DNA from: an uncultured Acidimicrobiales bacterium
GTDB taxonomy: Bacteria; Actinomycetota; Acidimicrobiia; Acidimicrobiales; Aldehydirespiratoraceae
Direction: 5' to 3'
Assembly (NCBI GenBank): GCA_938091985.1
Contig: CALKOE010000347.1
Span: forward strand, 1 to 17,563
Length of the DNA stretch: 17,563 nucleotides
Within the stretch, counting starts at the first letter, position 1. Every line of letters begins with the position of its first letter. Below are positions 6,338 through 13,479 of this stretch, one piece after another. The position numbers and the translations under genes are program-made. The notes beneath the pieces were generated by a model, which was not told where the DNA came from, searched no databases, and saw nothing but the letters and a program-made list of their open reading frames with translations.

Positions 6338-7132
6338 ATGGTCGAGCGCTTGCCGGAACCTCCCGCCGACGGATATGTCAGGATCCGGATGCGGGTCGCC
6401 TACGACGGCAGCGGCTTCTCCGGCTTCATGAAGAACCCCGAGGCGCGCACGATCGAACAGACACTCGAGACCGCCCTCTTCGAGTCATTGCGCCATCCGG
6501 TGAAGCTCAGCTGTGCCGGGCGCACCGACCGGGGCGTCCACGCCCGAGCCCAGGTCATCGCACTCGACGCCGACGCGCGTCACTTCGATGCGCATGCGCT
6601 TGGTCGCGCCCTCAACCGCAAGCTGGGACCCGAAATCGCCGTCGACCAGATCGAGGAAGCACCGCCCACGTTCGATGCTCGCCTGAGCTGCACCGCGCGT
6701 AGCTATCGCTACCACGTCCTCAACCGACCGGTCGGCGACCCACTGCGCCGGCATGTGACGTGGCACGTGACCGAGCCTCTCGACATCGACGCGATGAACG
6801 CTGCGGCGGAACCGCTGATCGGTCTGCACGACTTCACCGCGTTCAGCAAGAAGAACAAGTCGCGGCCCACCGAGGTGTTTCTTCGCCGCGTGCACAAGGC
6901 CGGGTGGGTGCGTCGCGGCGACGTCATCCGCTTCGATATCACGGCGAATGCGTTCACTCATCAGATGGTGCGCAGCCTGGTCGGAATGTTCGTCGCGATC
7001 GGTCTCGGCCGGCGCGAGATCTCCGACCTCGCGTCGGTTCTGGAGGGTATGGACCGCAGCGTTGCGCCGAGTCCGGCGCCTCCCACTGGTCTCGTTCTTT
7101 GGGACGCGCACTACGACGAACCCAGGAAATGA
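6338..7132 (+). CDS. truA: tRNA pseudouridine(38-40) synthase
   Basis: TruA converts uridines 38, 39 and 40 in the anticodon arm of many tRNAs to pseudouridine. The 264-residue product starts the enzyme fold at VRIRMRVAYDGSGFSGF. It carries the catalytic motif CAGRTDRGVHARAQV with Asp64 as the nucleophile, then RALNRKLG, RLSCTARSYRYHVLN, DFTAFSK and the final FTHQMVRSLVGMFVAIGLGRR, all typical. An in-frame ATG at 6227 would make 301 residues, but that reading crosses the terminator and shows no family similarity. ATG 6338 sits 8 bases after a -10 element and is preferred; the ATG at 6392 is another, shorter possibility. TruA commonly follows rplQ in Actinobacteria. Confidence 0.94.
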   Translation: MVERLPEPPADGYVRIRMRVAYDGSGFSGFMKNPEARTIEQTLETALFESLRHPVKLSCAGRTDRGVHARAQVIALDADARHFDAHALGRALNRKLGPEIAVDQIEEAPPTFDARLSCTARSYRYHVLNRPVGDPLRRHVTWHVTEPLDIDAMNAAAEPLIGLHDFTAFSKKNKSRPTEVFLRRVHKAGWVRRGDVIRFDITANAFTHQMVRSLVGMFVAIGLGRREISDLASVLEGMDRSVAPSPAPPTGLVLWDAHYDEPRK

Positions 7133-7155
7133 CGCGTTTTCGCGCGGCAGAGTGT

Positions 7156-7184
7156 TTGTCGTTCCTGAATGCGCGCCCTAGCCT
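7156..7184 (+). promoter_or_regulatory. promoter for rplM-rpsI
   Basis: TTGTCG (7156-7161) and TAGCCT (7179-7184) are separated by 17 bases, giving a good sigma-70-type promoter. The predicted transcript start is near 7191, leaving a leader of about 40 bases before the rplM GTG. Confidence 0.6.
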
Positions 7185-7195
7185 TGAACGGTCCT

Positions 7196-7213
7196 ATCCG
7201 ATCTTCATCGGAT
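7196..7213 (+). promoter_or_regulatory. hairpin in the rplM leader
   Basis: ATCCGA (7196-7201), loop TCTTCA, TCGGAT (7208-7213) is a perfect 6-bp inverted repeat in the short leader, 19 bases before the rplM start. rplM-rpsI is known to be controlled by a leader in E. coli (L13 autoregulation). Whether this hairpin does that here is inference. Confidence 0.45.
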
Positions 7214-7232
7214 CTCAGTCTCGGAGAGTTCC

Positions 7233-7688
7233 GTGTCCACCACCTCAATCAAAGCCAGCGAGATCAAGCGCTCCTGGCACGTCGTCGATGCAGAGGGTCT
7301 CGTCCTCGGCCGGCTTGCGACTGAAGTCGCCAACATCCTGCGCGGCAAGCACAAGGCGATCTACACGCCCAACCTCGATACCGGCGATCATGTGATCATC
7401 ATCAACGCCGACAAGGTCGTGCTCACCGCCGGTAAGGCCGAGAAGAAGCTCGTGCACCGTCACTCCGGCTACCCGGGTGGCCTGAAGAGCGAGACCTACG
7501 CCCAGAAGATGGCCCGCAAGCCCGAACAGGCCGTGCAGGACACCATCAAGGGCATGATCCCCAAGACCCGCCTCGGTCGCGCCCAGATCAAGAAGCTGAA
7601 GGTCTACGCCGGCCCGACGCACCCACACGCTCCCCAGAACCCCCAGCCGCTCGAGATCGCCCACGCTGTGGCGCGGCCGCGGGCCTGA
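7233..7688 (+). CDS. rplM: 50S ribosomal protein L13
   Basis: L13 is an early-assembling large-subunit protein that binds 23S rRNA. The 151-residue product shows the family blocks [49 protein letters not shown] and [18 protein letters not shown], ending with a short Pro-rich AHAVARPRA tail. The GTG at 7233 is preceded by GGAGA (7222-7226), at usable spacing. rpsI follows after 14 bases in the standard L13-S9 pair. Length is slightly above the E. coli value because of the short N- and C-terminal additions. Confidence 0.97.
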   Translation: MSTTSIKASEIKRSWHVVDAEGLVLGRLATEVANILRGKHKAIYTPNLDTGDHVIIINADKVVLTAGKAEKKLVHRHSGYPGGLKSETYAQKMARKPEQAVQDTIKGMIPKTRLGRAQIKKLKVYAGPTHPHAPQNPQPLEIAHAVARPRA

Positions 7689-7702
7689 CGAGGAATCGCT
7701 CG

Positions 7703-8095
7703 ATGACTTCACCCCTCAGCCAAACCACCGGTCGCCGCAAGAAGGCTGTCGCTCGCGTTCGTCTTCGTCCGGGCACCGGCGTCGTGATCGTCAACGGCCA
7801 GCCGCTCGACGAGTACTTCCCGTCGCGCACGCACCGCCAGAACTCCATCCAGCCGCTCGCCATCGTCGAGCTGAGCGAGGCCTACGACGTCGATGCCACC
7901 ATCCACGGTGGCGGCACCACCGGCCAGGCCGGTGCGCTGCGCCTCGGCATCGCCCGTGCGATCATCGAGCTCGATCCCGAGCATCGCCCTGCACTCAAGA
8001 GCGCCGGATTCCTCACCCGCGACCCGCGGAAGAAGGAGTCCAAGAAGTACGGCCTCAAGAAGGCCCGCAAGGCGCCGCAGTACAGCAAGCGCTAG
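7703..8095 (+). CDS. rpsI: 30S ribosomal protein S9
   Basis: S9 lies in the head of the small subunit; its C-terminal tail contacts the P-site tRNA anticodon loop. The 130-residue product starts the fold at [17 protein letters not shown]. It has the conserved [20 protein letters not shown] and [20 protein letters not shown], and ends with the universal tail QYSKR, whose terminal Arg touches tRNA. The ATG at 7703 has GAGGAA (7690-7695) 7 bases upstream. It is co-transcribed with rplM. No clear terminator with a U-tract follows, so read-through into glmM is possible. Confidence 0.97.
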   Translation: MTSPLSQTTGRRKKAVARVRLRPGTGVVIVNGQPLDEYFPSRTHRQNSIQPLAIVELSEAYDVDATIHGGGTTGQAGALRLGIARAIIELDPEHRPALKSAGFLTRDPRKKESKKYGLKKARKAPQYSKR

Positions 8096-8126
8096 TCGCG
8101 GTCTCGCTGTTGCGAGCCATTACTGT

Positions 8127-8147
8127 CGGCGGGGACTTCCCCGGCCG
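8127..8147 (+). promoter_or_regulatory. hairpin just before the glmM ribosome binding site
   Basis: CGGCGGGG (8127-8134), loop ACTT, CCCCGGCCG (8139-8147) pairs over 8 bp with one bulged G. It ends 2 bases before the GGAG (8150-8153) of glmM. A weaker CTCGC-TGTT-GCGAG hairpin lies at 8103-8116. Neither is followed by a U-run. They may act as a U-less terminator for rplM-rpsI or affect glmM translation. Confidence 0.45.
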
Positions 8148-8158
8148 ATGGAGACGCC

Positions 8159-9481
8159 GTGAGCCTTCGCTTCGGCACTGACGGAATCCGAGCTGACGCT
8201 CGCGACGTACTGACCGCCCCCGTGGTGGCCGCCCTCGGGCGCGCCGGCGCAGAGGTGCTCGGTGCCGACGGCCTCGTCGTCGGTCGCGACACCAGAGAGT
8301 CGGGCCCCTCCCTCGCGGCCGCGTTGCACGCGGGCGTGCAGGCGGCGGGGGGAGGGTCCGTCGACCTGGGCGTGGTTCCAACTCCTGCCGTCGCCCTGTG
8401 GTGCGCCCAGGAAAACGTTGCCGGCGCAGTCGTCTCTGCCAGTCACAATCCTTGGCACGACAACGGGATCAAGTTCTTCGCTGCCGGTGGCCGAAAGCTC
8501 TCCGACGACGTGCAGGACCGCATCCAGGTGCGCTTCGATCAGCTGCTCGTCTCCGGCGACACACCGGTGCAGGCGCAGGGCGACGATCGCCACGCGGCAG
8601 CAGTGATTCGCCATGTCGACAATGTCGTCGGCAGTCTGCAGGGCCGGTCGCTCGAAGGGCTGCGCGTCGTGGCCGACGCCGCCAACGGCGCGGCATCGAC
8701 AGTCGCCGCTTCGGTCTTCGAGCAACTCGGAGCCGACGTCACAGTGATTCACGCCGACCCGAACGGTCGCAACATCAACGACGACTGTGGCTCGACCCAT
8801 CCGGCAACGCTGCAGGCGGTCGTACGCGAAACCGGTGCCGACCTGGGAGTCGCGTTCGACGGCGATGCCGACCGTCTCGTGGCTGTCGACGGCGCGGGCG
8901 AGATCGTCGACGGCGATCAGATCATCGCGATCTGCGCCCTCGATCGTCAGCAGAGAGGCACGCTCGCGGGTGACGCCGTGGTCGTCACCGTGATGACCAA
9001 CCTCGGATTTCGACGATCGATGGCCGATGCCGGCATTCGAGTCATCGACACCAAGGTGGGCGACCGCTACGTCCTCGAAGCGCTCGCTGCCGGTGGCTAC
9101 AGCCTCGGCGGTGAGCAGTCGGGTCATGTGATCTTCCATGAAATCGCCTCGACCGGTGACGGTGTGTTGAGCGCGGTCCAGCTTCTCGACGTCGTGGTCC
9201 GCACTGGGCGCACTCTCGGCGATCTTGCCGAGTCCGCGATGACTCGTCTCCCGCAGGTGCTGCGCAATGTGCGAGTGGCCGATCGTCCCGACGACGTCGA
9301 TACCGCCCTCGCCCCGTTCGTTGAGGCCGCAACCGCGCGCATGGCCGATCGTGGTCGGGTGTTGATCCGGCCGTCGGGAACCGAGCCCCTCATCCGGGTG
9401 ATGGTCGAGGCCGAGACCGATGAAGAGGCCCAACAAGAGGCCGACGCGCTGGTGGCCGCGGTCGAATCGCTCTTCAGCTGA
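8159..9481 (+). CDS. glmM: phosphoglucosamine mutase
   Basis: GlmM converts glucosamine-6-phosphate to glucosamine-1-phosphate on the way to UDP-GlcNAc for peptidoglycan. The 440-residue protein shows all four domains of the alpha-D-phosphohexomutase family. They are RFGTDGIR near the start, the phosphoserine loop SASHNPWHDNGIKFF (active Ser95), the metal-binding DGDADR (residues 234-239), the sugar-binding GGEQSGHV and the phosphate-binding RPSGTEPLIRVM near the end. GIKFF after SASHNP separates it from other mutases of the family. The GTG at 8159 is preceded by GGAG (8150-8153), 5 bases away. The next gene encodes the enzyme for the step before it, as in many actinobacteria. Confidence 0.96.
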   Translation: MSLRFGTDGIRADARDVLTAPVVAALGRAGAEVLGADGLVVGRDTRESGPSLAAALHAGVQAAGGGSVDLGVVPTPAVALWCAQENVAGAVVSASHNPWHDNGIKFFAAGGRKLSDDVQDRIQVRFDQLLVSGDTPVQAQGDDRHAAAVIRHVDNVVGSLQGRSLEGLRVVADAANGAASTVAASVFEQLGADVTVIHADPNGRNINDDCGSTHPATLQAVVRETGADLGVAFDGDADRLVAVDGAGEIVDGDQIIAICALDRQQRGTLAGDAVVVTVMTNLGFRRSMADAGIRVIDTKVGDRYVLEALAAGGYSLGGEQSGHVIFHEIASTGDGVLSAVQLLDVVVRTGRTLGDLAESAMTRLPQVLRNVRVADRPDDVDTALAPFVEAATARMADRGRVLIRPSGTEPLIRVMVEAETDEEAQQEADALVAAVESLFS

Positions 9482-9510
9482 GCGGAACTCCTATGGCCGC
9501 CGCGGCGCCA

Positions 9511-9535
9511 CGCCTTCCCGTTTTGGGGGAGGGTG
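9511..9535 (+). terminator. candidate U-less terminator hairpin after glmM
   Basis: CGCCTTCCC (9511-9519), loop GTTTTGG, GGGAGGGTG (9527-9535) forms a 9-bp stem with two G:U pairs, 30 bases after the glmM stop. No U-tract follows. Hairpins of this kind are proposed as terminators in actinobacteria, so the call is tentative. Confidence 0.4.
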
Positions 9536-9560
9536 ACCGAGGCATCACCGGCAGGGTCCC

Positions 9561-9587
9561 TAAACTGCGTTGGCCTGGCGGCCGACG
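9561..9587 (+). promoter_or_regulatory. candidate glmS promoter -10 with adjoining inverted repeat
   Basis: TAAACT (9561-9566) matches TAnnnT. It is followed at once by CGTTGGCC (9568-9575), loop TGGC, GGCCGACG (9580-9587), an 8-bp inverted repeat with one G:U pair. The repeat covers the predicted transcript start, so it could be an operator or a 5' stem. No good -35 was found. Confidence 0.4.
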
Positions 9588-9618
9588 GGCGTAGAAGCCT
9601 TGTATTGGAGACAAACGC

Positions 9619-12600
9619 ATGTGCGGGATCATCGCCGTTGTTCGGCGGCCCTCGACTCGATCCACGCCGACGGGGATCGAAGTCGTCACGCCTGTGATCG
9701 GTCTCGCAGCGACGCTGCGAGATGCCGACGACGTCACTGCAGCGCTTCGAGCGGCTGCCGATGAACTCTCGATCGTCGACGCGCTTCTGCGTGGCGTTCC
9801 GGGCGTGCGGCTACTGCTCGAGGATGCAACCGTCGCTCCTGCGCTCGCCCATCACTGTGGCGAGGTGCATGCGGCGGTCGAGGCGATCGAAGCGGCCATG
9901 GAGGCCGGCGCGGCGCTGCCGACCGCCGAGCTCGAACGCCGAAATCACGAACTGATCCGAGTGCGCGACGGTGTTTGGGCAATCACCCGTGACCGCCTGC
10001 GGGCGGCGGAGACCGTGGCGATGCTGGCCGGTGACAGCCGCGGCGCCGGTGCGCTCGAGGCGCTCCTCTCGGTTCATCAGGCTCTGAGCGCGATCGATCG
10101 CCTCGAGGTACGTGGCCGTGACTCCGCCGGTCTACACCTGCTTGTCCACGACCACGCCCTCGATCTCGACGATCCCGCGCTCCTGGCCGCCATCGAGGCG
10201 CGCTCCGGCGACGAGAACTTTGGCTCGGGCAGCGTTCGAATTGTCGACGGCGTGTTGAGTGTTGTGCACAAGACGGCCGCCGAGATCGGCGAACTCGGCG
10301 ACAACTCATCGGTCATTCGCAAGGCGATCGCCGAGGACGAGATCCTTCGAGCGGCGCTTGCCAACGACACCGCCCGGACCCTGGTACTCGGCCACACTCG
10401 CTGGGCGTCGATCGGCATCATCAGCGAACCCAACGCTCATCCGCTCAACAGCGAGCTCGTCGGCGCGTCCGGCCCGTACGTGGTCGGCGCGCTCAATGGC
10501 GATGTCGACAACTTCGCCGATCTCATCGCCGAAGAGGGCGTCACGATCGCCCCTTCGATCACCACCGACGCGAAGGTCATCCCGAGTCTGATGAGCTGTC
10601 GCCTCGCCGACGGGCTCGAATCAGCCGAAGCGTTTCGGCGCACCGTCGCCACGTTCGAAGGCTCCGTCGCGATCGGCGCCTCCACCGCCAGCGCACCCGA
10701 TCGCCTTCAGCTGGCCCTGCGGGGAAGCGGCCAGGCGCTTTACGTCGGACTTGCCGAGGACGCCTACATAGTGGCGAGCGAGCCCTACGGCGTGGTGGAA
10801 GAGACCGCCCGCTACATCCGTATGGATGGCGAAACTCCCGGCAATCTCGAGAACCCCAACGCGAGCCGAGGCCAGATCATCGAGCTCGACGGCAACGCCG
10901 CCGGCTCGCTGTCGGGCATCCTGCGCAAGTCCTACGACGGCACCGACCTGCCGGTCCACGAAGACGATGTGGCGGTGGCCCAGATCACCACACGCGACAT
11001 CGACCGCGGTGATCACCCTCACTACTTGATGAAGGAGATCGGTGAAGCACCGACCTCGTTCCGCAAGACGCTGCGCGGCAAGGTCATCGAGGGCCCTGAT
11101 GGTCCCGAGGTCTCTCTGGGCCCCGAGATCATGCCCGCCGACGTGCGGGCTGGGCTCGCCGACGGTTCGATCTCGCGGGTCCTCGTGATCGGGCAAGGCA
11201 CTGCCGCAGTTGCCGGCCAGTCGCTCGCGGCCGCACTCGCGGTGCTGGTGCCTGATGGCCAGATCTTGAGCCAGGCCATCCTCGCCACCGAACTCTCCGG
11301 CTTCTCGCTGCGCGCTGACATGAGCGACACGCTCATCGTTGCGGTGAGCCAATCGGGAACCACCACCGACACCAATCGCACCGTCGACATCGTCCGCAAC
11401 CGCGGCGCGAAGGTGATCGCCATCGTGAACCGCCGCGGAAGCGACCTCACCGATCGCGCCGACGGTGTGCTCTACACATCCGATGGCCGAGACGTCGAGA
11501 TGTCGGTGGCCTCGACCAAGGCCTTCTACAGCCAGATCGCCGCGGGGCTCCTGTTGGCCATCGCCATCGCCGATGAGTTGTTGGGAAGCGTTGGGGCTGA
11601 TGACCGTCGAGTCCTCCTCGAGGGCATTGCCGCGATTCCGACCGCGATGGAGACGGTGATCTCCCGCCGCGACGTGATCGGCGATTCCGCTCGCCAGTTC
11701 GCGCCGAGCCGCCGCTACTGGGCGCTCGTCGGCAACGGCAGCAACCGCATCGCTGCGCAGGAAGTGCGGATCAAGCTCTCCGAGCTCTGCTACAAGTCGA
11801 TCGCCGCCGACAGCACCGAAGACAAGAAGCACATCGATCTCTCGTCGGAGCCGCTGATTCTCGTCTGCGCAGCCGGTCTCTCCGGTTCGACCGCCGATGA
11901 CGTGGCCAAGGAAGTCGCGATCTTCCGTGCCCACAAGGCCGCCCCGATCGTCATCGCCGATGAGGGCGAAGGACGTTTCGACGCTGCGCTGGCGGTTCTG
12001 CCGGTTCCGGCCGTCGACTCCCGTCTCGGGTTCATTCTCTCGGCCATGGCCGGTCACCTCTTCGGCTACGAGGTGGCGCTTGCGATCGATGCGCAGGCAA
12101 TGCCGATGCGCGAGGCCCGCAGCGCGATCGAACAGGTTGCCGCTCGCGTCGACGTGAATGGTGAAGCCGCCCTCGCTGTGGTGGAGCCTGTGCTCGAGCG
12201 GACTGCCGCGGCCTTCTTCGACGGCGCGCGTACCGGTGCCTACAACGGCCACCTCGAAGCCGGCACTGCGGTGAAGATGGGCTCCTTGCTGCGCTTCGCC
12301 CTCGGTTCGTCGCCGCTCGAGTCGTACCAGATCGAATACGGCAAGGTCGGCACGCCCGCGGTGGTGCTCGACGATCTCGCGGCTGCGCTCACCCTCGGAA
12401 TCGAAGAACTCACCCGTCCCATCGACGCCATCAAGCACCAGGCGAAGACCGTGACGGTCGGGATCTCCCGCTCCGACGAGACATTGCTCGAGGTCGCCCT
12501 GGCCCGGGCGGCGCTCGAGGCCGGAGCACCTCGCGACCGACTCAGCTACGCGTCATTGCGCACGCTGGCCGATCTCGATCCCGCTGTGGCAGAAGTGCTG

Positions 12601-13062
12601 GGCCACACCCGCTATCGCATCGAGGGTCTCGACGAAGACGGCGATGGCGAAGCGACGGCAGTCGTCGTCGACCGTGGCGGCATCAGCCAGGGCATCCCCT
12701 CACGCACCGACCGCTCGCCGACGTTGCGAGGCACCAAGCATCAGGTGGCGCTGGAGCGTCGTGTGTTCGTCGCACTCGGTCGCAGCGACGGGCGCTCCCT
12801 CGTGTTTGTGCCCGAGTTGAAGGACAACGTCACCACCGGGATGACGCTTCTCCAGGTGCGTTTCGCCGATGAGCTCTCGCCCGGGGCGGCCCGCGGTGTG
12901 CTCCAGGGATACCGCAATCGCTACTCCGCATTGCGTGACGCAGTGCTGGAGACCGAAGAGGCGTTCCGCGAAGACATCTTGGGCGAGCAGGAAGTCGCTG
13001 AGCTTCTGACCCTGCCGATCAACGTGCTGGCCGACCGCTGGCGCGTCGGCAACGGCGCATAG
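9619..13062 (+). CDS. glmS: enlarged glutamine-fructose-6-phosphate aminotransferase (GlmS-like)
   Basis: GlmS makes glucosamine-6-phosphate from fructose-6-phosphate and glutamine, the entry to UDP-GlcNAc. Usual length is about 610 residues; this protein has 1147. Cys2 of MCGII is the expected glutaminase nucleophile. The next family motif, RGRDSAG, comes only at 165-171 (near 26 in E. coli), so about 135 helical Ala/Glu-rich residues are inserted. GHTRWA (258-263), NAHP (272-275), Asn293-Gly294 and Asp317 follow. SIS domain 1 has SQSGTT (577-582) and VASTKAF (630-636). SIS domain 2 keeps equivalents of E. coli Glu481, Lys485, Glu488 and His504 as Glu715, Lys719, Glu722 and His738. The tail motif AKTVTVG (942-948; Lys943 like Lys603) lies about 110 residues late, and about 200 unrecognised residues follow. 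ATG 9619 has GGAG at 9607-9610. Being next to glmM supports the role; activity is inferred. Confidence 0.85.
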   Translation: MCGIIAVVRRPSTRSTPTGIEVVTPVIGLAATLRDADDVTAALRAAADELSIVDALLRGVPGVRLLLEDATVAPALAHHCGEVHAAVEAIEAAMEAGAALPTAELERRNHELIRVRDGVWAITRDRLRAAETVAMLAGDSRGAGALEALLSVHQALSAIDRLEVRGRDSAGLHLLVHDHALDLDDPALLAAIEARSGDENFGSGSVRIVDGVLSVVHKTAAEIGELGDNSSVIRKAIAEDEILRAALANDTARTLVLGHTRWASIGIISEPNAHPLNSELVGASGPYVVGALNGDVDNFADLIAEEGVTIAPSITTDAKVIPSLMSCRLADGLESAEAFRRTVATFEGSVAIGASTASAPDRLQLALRGSGQALYVGLAEDAYIVASEPYGVVEETARYIRMDGETPGNLENPNASRGQIIELDGNAAGSLSGILRKSYDGTDLPVHEDDVAVAQITTRDIDRGDHPHYLMKEIGEAPTSFRKTLRGKVIEGPDGPEVSLGPEIMPADVRAGLADGSISRVLVIGQGTAAVAGQSLAAALAVLVPDGQILSQAILATELSGFSLRADMSDTLIVAVSQSGTTTDTNRTVDIVRNRGAKVIAIVNRRGSDLTDRADGVLYTSDGRDVEMSVASTKAFYSQIAAGLLLAIAIADELLGSVGADDRRVLLEGIAAIPTAMETVISRRDVIGDSARQFAPSRRYWALVGNGSNRIAAQEVRIKLSELCYKSIAADSTEDKKHIDLSSEPLILVCAAGLSGSTADDVAKEVAIFRAHKAAPIVIADEGEGRFDAALAVLPVPAVDSRLGFILSAMAGHLFGYEVALAIDAQAMPMREARSAIEQVAARVDVNGEAALAVVEPVLERTAAAFFDGARTGAYNGHLEAGTAVKMGSLLRFALGSSPLESYQIEYGKVGTPAVVLDDLAAALTLGIEELTRPIDAIKHQAKTVTVGISRSDETLLEVALARAALEAGAPRDRLSYASLRTLADLDPAVAEVLGHTRYRIEGLDEDGDGEATAVVVDRGGISQGIPSRTDRSPTLRGTKHQVALERRVFVALGRSDGRSLVFVPELKDNVTTGMTLLQVRFADELSPGAARGVLQGYRNRYSALRDAVLETEEAFREDILGEQEVAELLTLPINVLADRWRVGNGA

Positions 13063-13090
13063 ACGCCGACACTCGGCGCAGCCCGCCGTG

Positions 13091-13107
13091 CCCGGTAGTG
13101 TCCGGGA
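13091..13107 (+). promoter_or_regulatory. likely leaderless promoter of acpS
   Basis: TAGTGT (13096-13101) matches the TAnnnT -10 and lies 6 bases before the acpS ATG, the spacing expected for a leaderless transcript. It is flanked exactly by CCCGG (13091-13095) and CCGGG (13102-13106), an inverted repeat around the -10. The repeat could be an operator or chance. Confidence 0.5.
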
Positions 13108-13479
13108 ATGATCGGCATCGGCACCGACCTCGTCGACATCGACCGCTTCCGTGAGGTGCTGCAACGCACCCCGGGAGTTGCGGGGCGGGTCTTTCGTGAC
13201 GGCGAGCGTGAGTATGCGAACCAAGCCGTCGACCCGACGGTTCGGCTCGCGGCTCGGTTCGCCGCGAAAGAGGCGACGCTGAAATCGCTCGGCCTCGGAC
13301 TCGGGGCGATGGCGATGTCCGACATCGAGGTCATCAAGCACGAGAACGGTCAACCCGAGCTTCGACTGCACGGCACCGCCGCCGAGGCCGCCGCAGCTGC
13401 CGGCGCCCACCGCTTCCTCCTGACGATCTCGCACACCGATCATCTCGCTCAGGCGACCGTGGTGGCGCTCGCCTCATGA
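13108..13479 (+). CDS. acpS: holo-[acyl-carrier-protein] synthase
   Basis: AcpS moves the 4'-phosphopantetheine group of CoA onto the serine of acyl carrier protein, making it active for fatty acid synthesis. The 123-residue product has the N-terminal MIGIGTDLVDIDR with the magnesium ligand Asp7. The second signature follows, RFAAKEATLKSLG, with Lys54 and Glu55. The C-terminal strand LLTISHTDHLAQATVVA is also typical. Length is normal. The start ATG lies just after a -10-like element, with no Shine-Dalgarno. The stop overlaps the next gene as ATGA (13476-13479). acpS next to nnr is a common actinobacterial arrangement. Confidence 0.95.
   Translation: MIGIGTDLVDIDRFREVLQRTPGVAGRVFRDGEREYANQAVDPTVRLAARFAAKEATLKSLGLGLGAMAMSDIEVIKHENGQPELRLHGTAAEAAAAAGAHRFLLTISHTDHLAQATVVALAS

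Noticed and set aside
7133..7144. CGCG-TTTT-CGCG hairpin after the truA stop as a terminator
   Set aside because: The stem has only 4 bp, with the T-run in the loop and not after the stem.
8121..8126. TACTGT as a glmM promoter -10
   Set aside because: It fits TAnnnT, but no -35 lies at a usable distance and the start would fall inside a GC hairpin. Too weak to list.
8120..9436. 438-residue open frame on the minus strand opposite glmM
   Set aside because: It is the antisense shadow of glmM, whose catalytic motifs are all present on the + strand.
9482..9618. glmS ribozyme in the leader
   Set aside because: The spacer is only 137 bases, mostly promoter and short hairpins, and the double-pseudoknot core of the known ribozyme was not recognised. 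That ribozyme is known mainly from Firmicutes.
10621..12438. 605-residue open frame on the minus strand opposite glmS
   Set aside because: It is a shadow of the codon pattern of the GlmS-like gene, whose SIS motifs are on the + strand. The minus frame is His/Asp/Arg-rich without family features.
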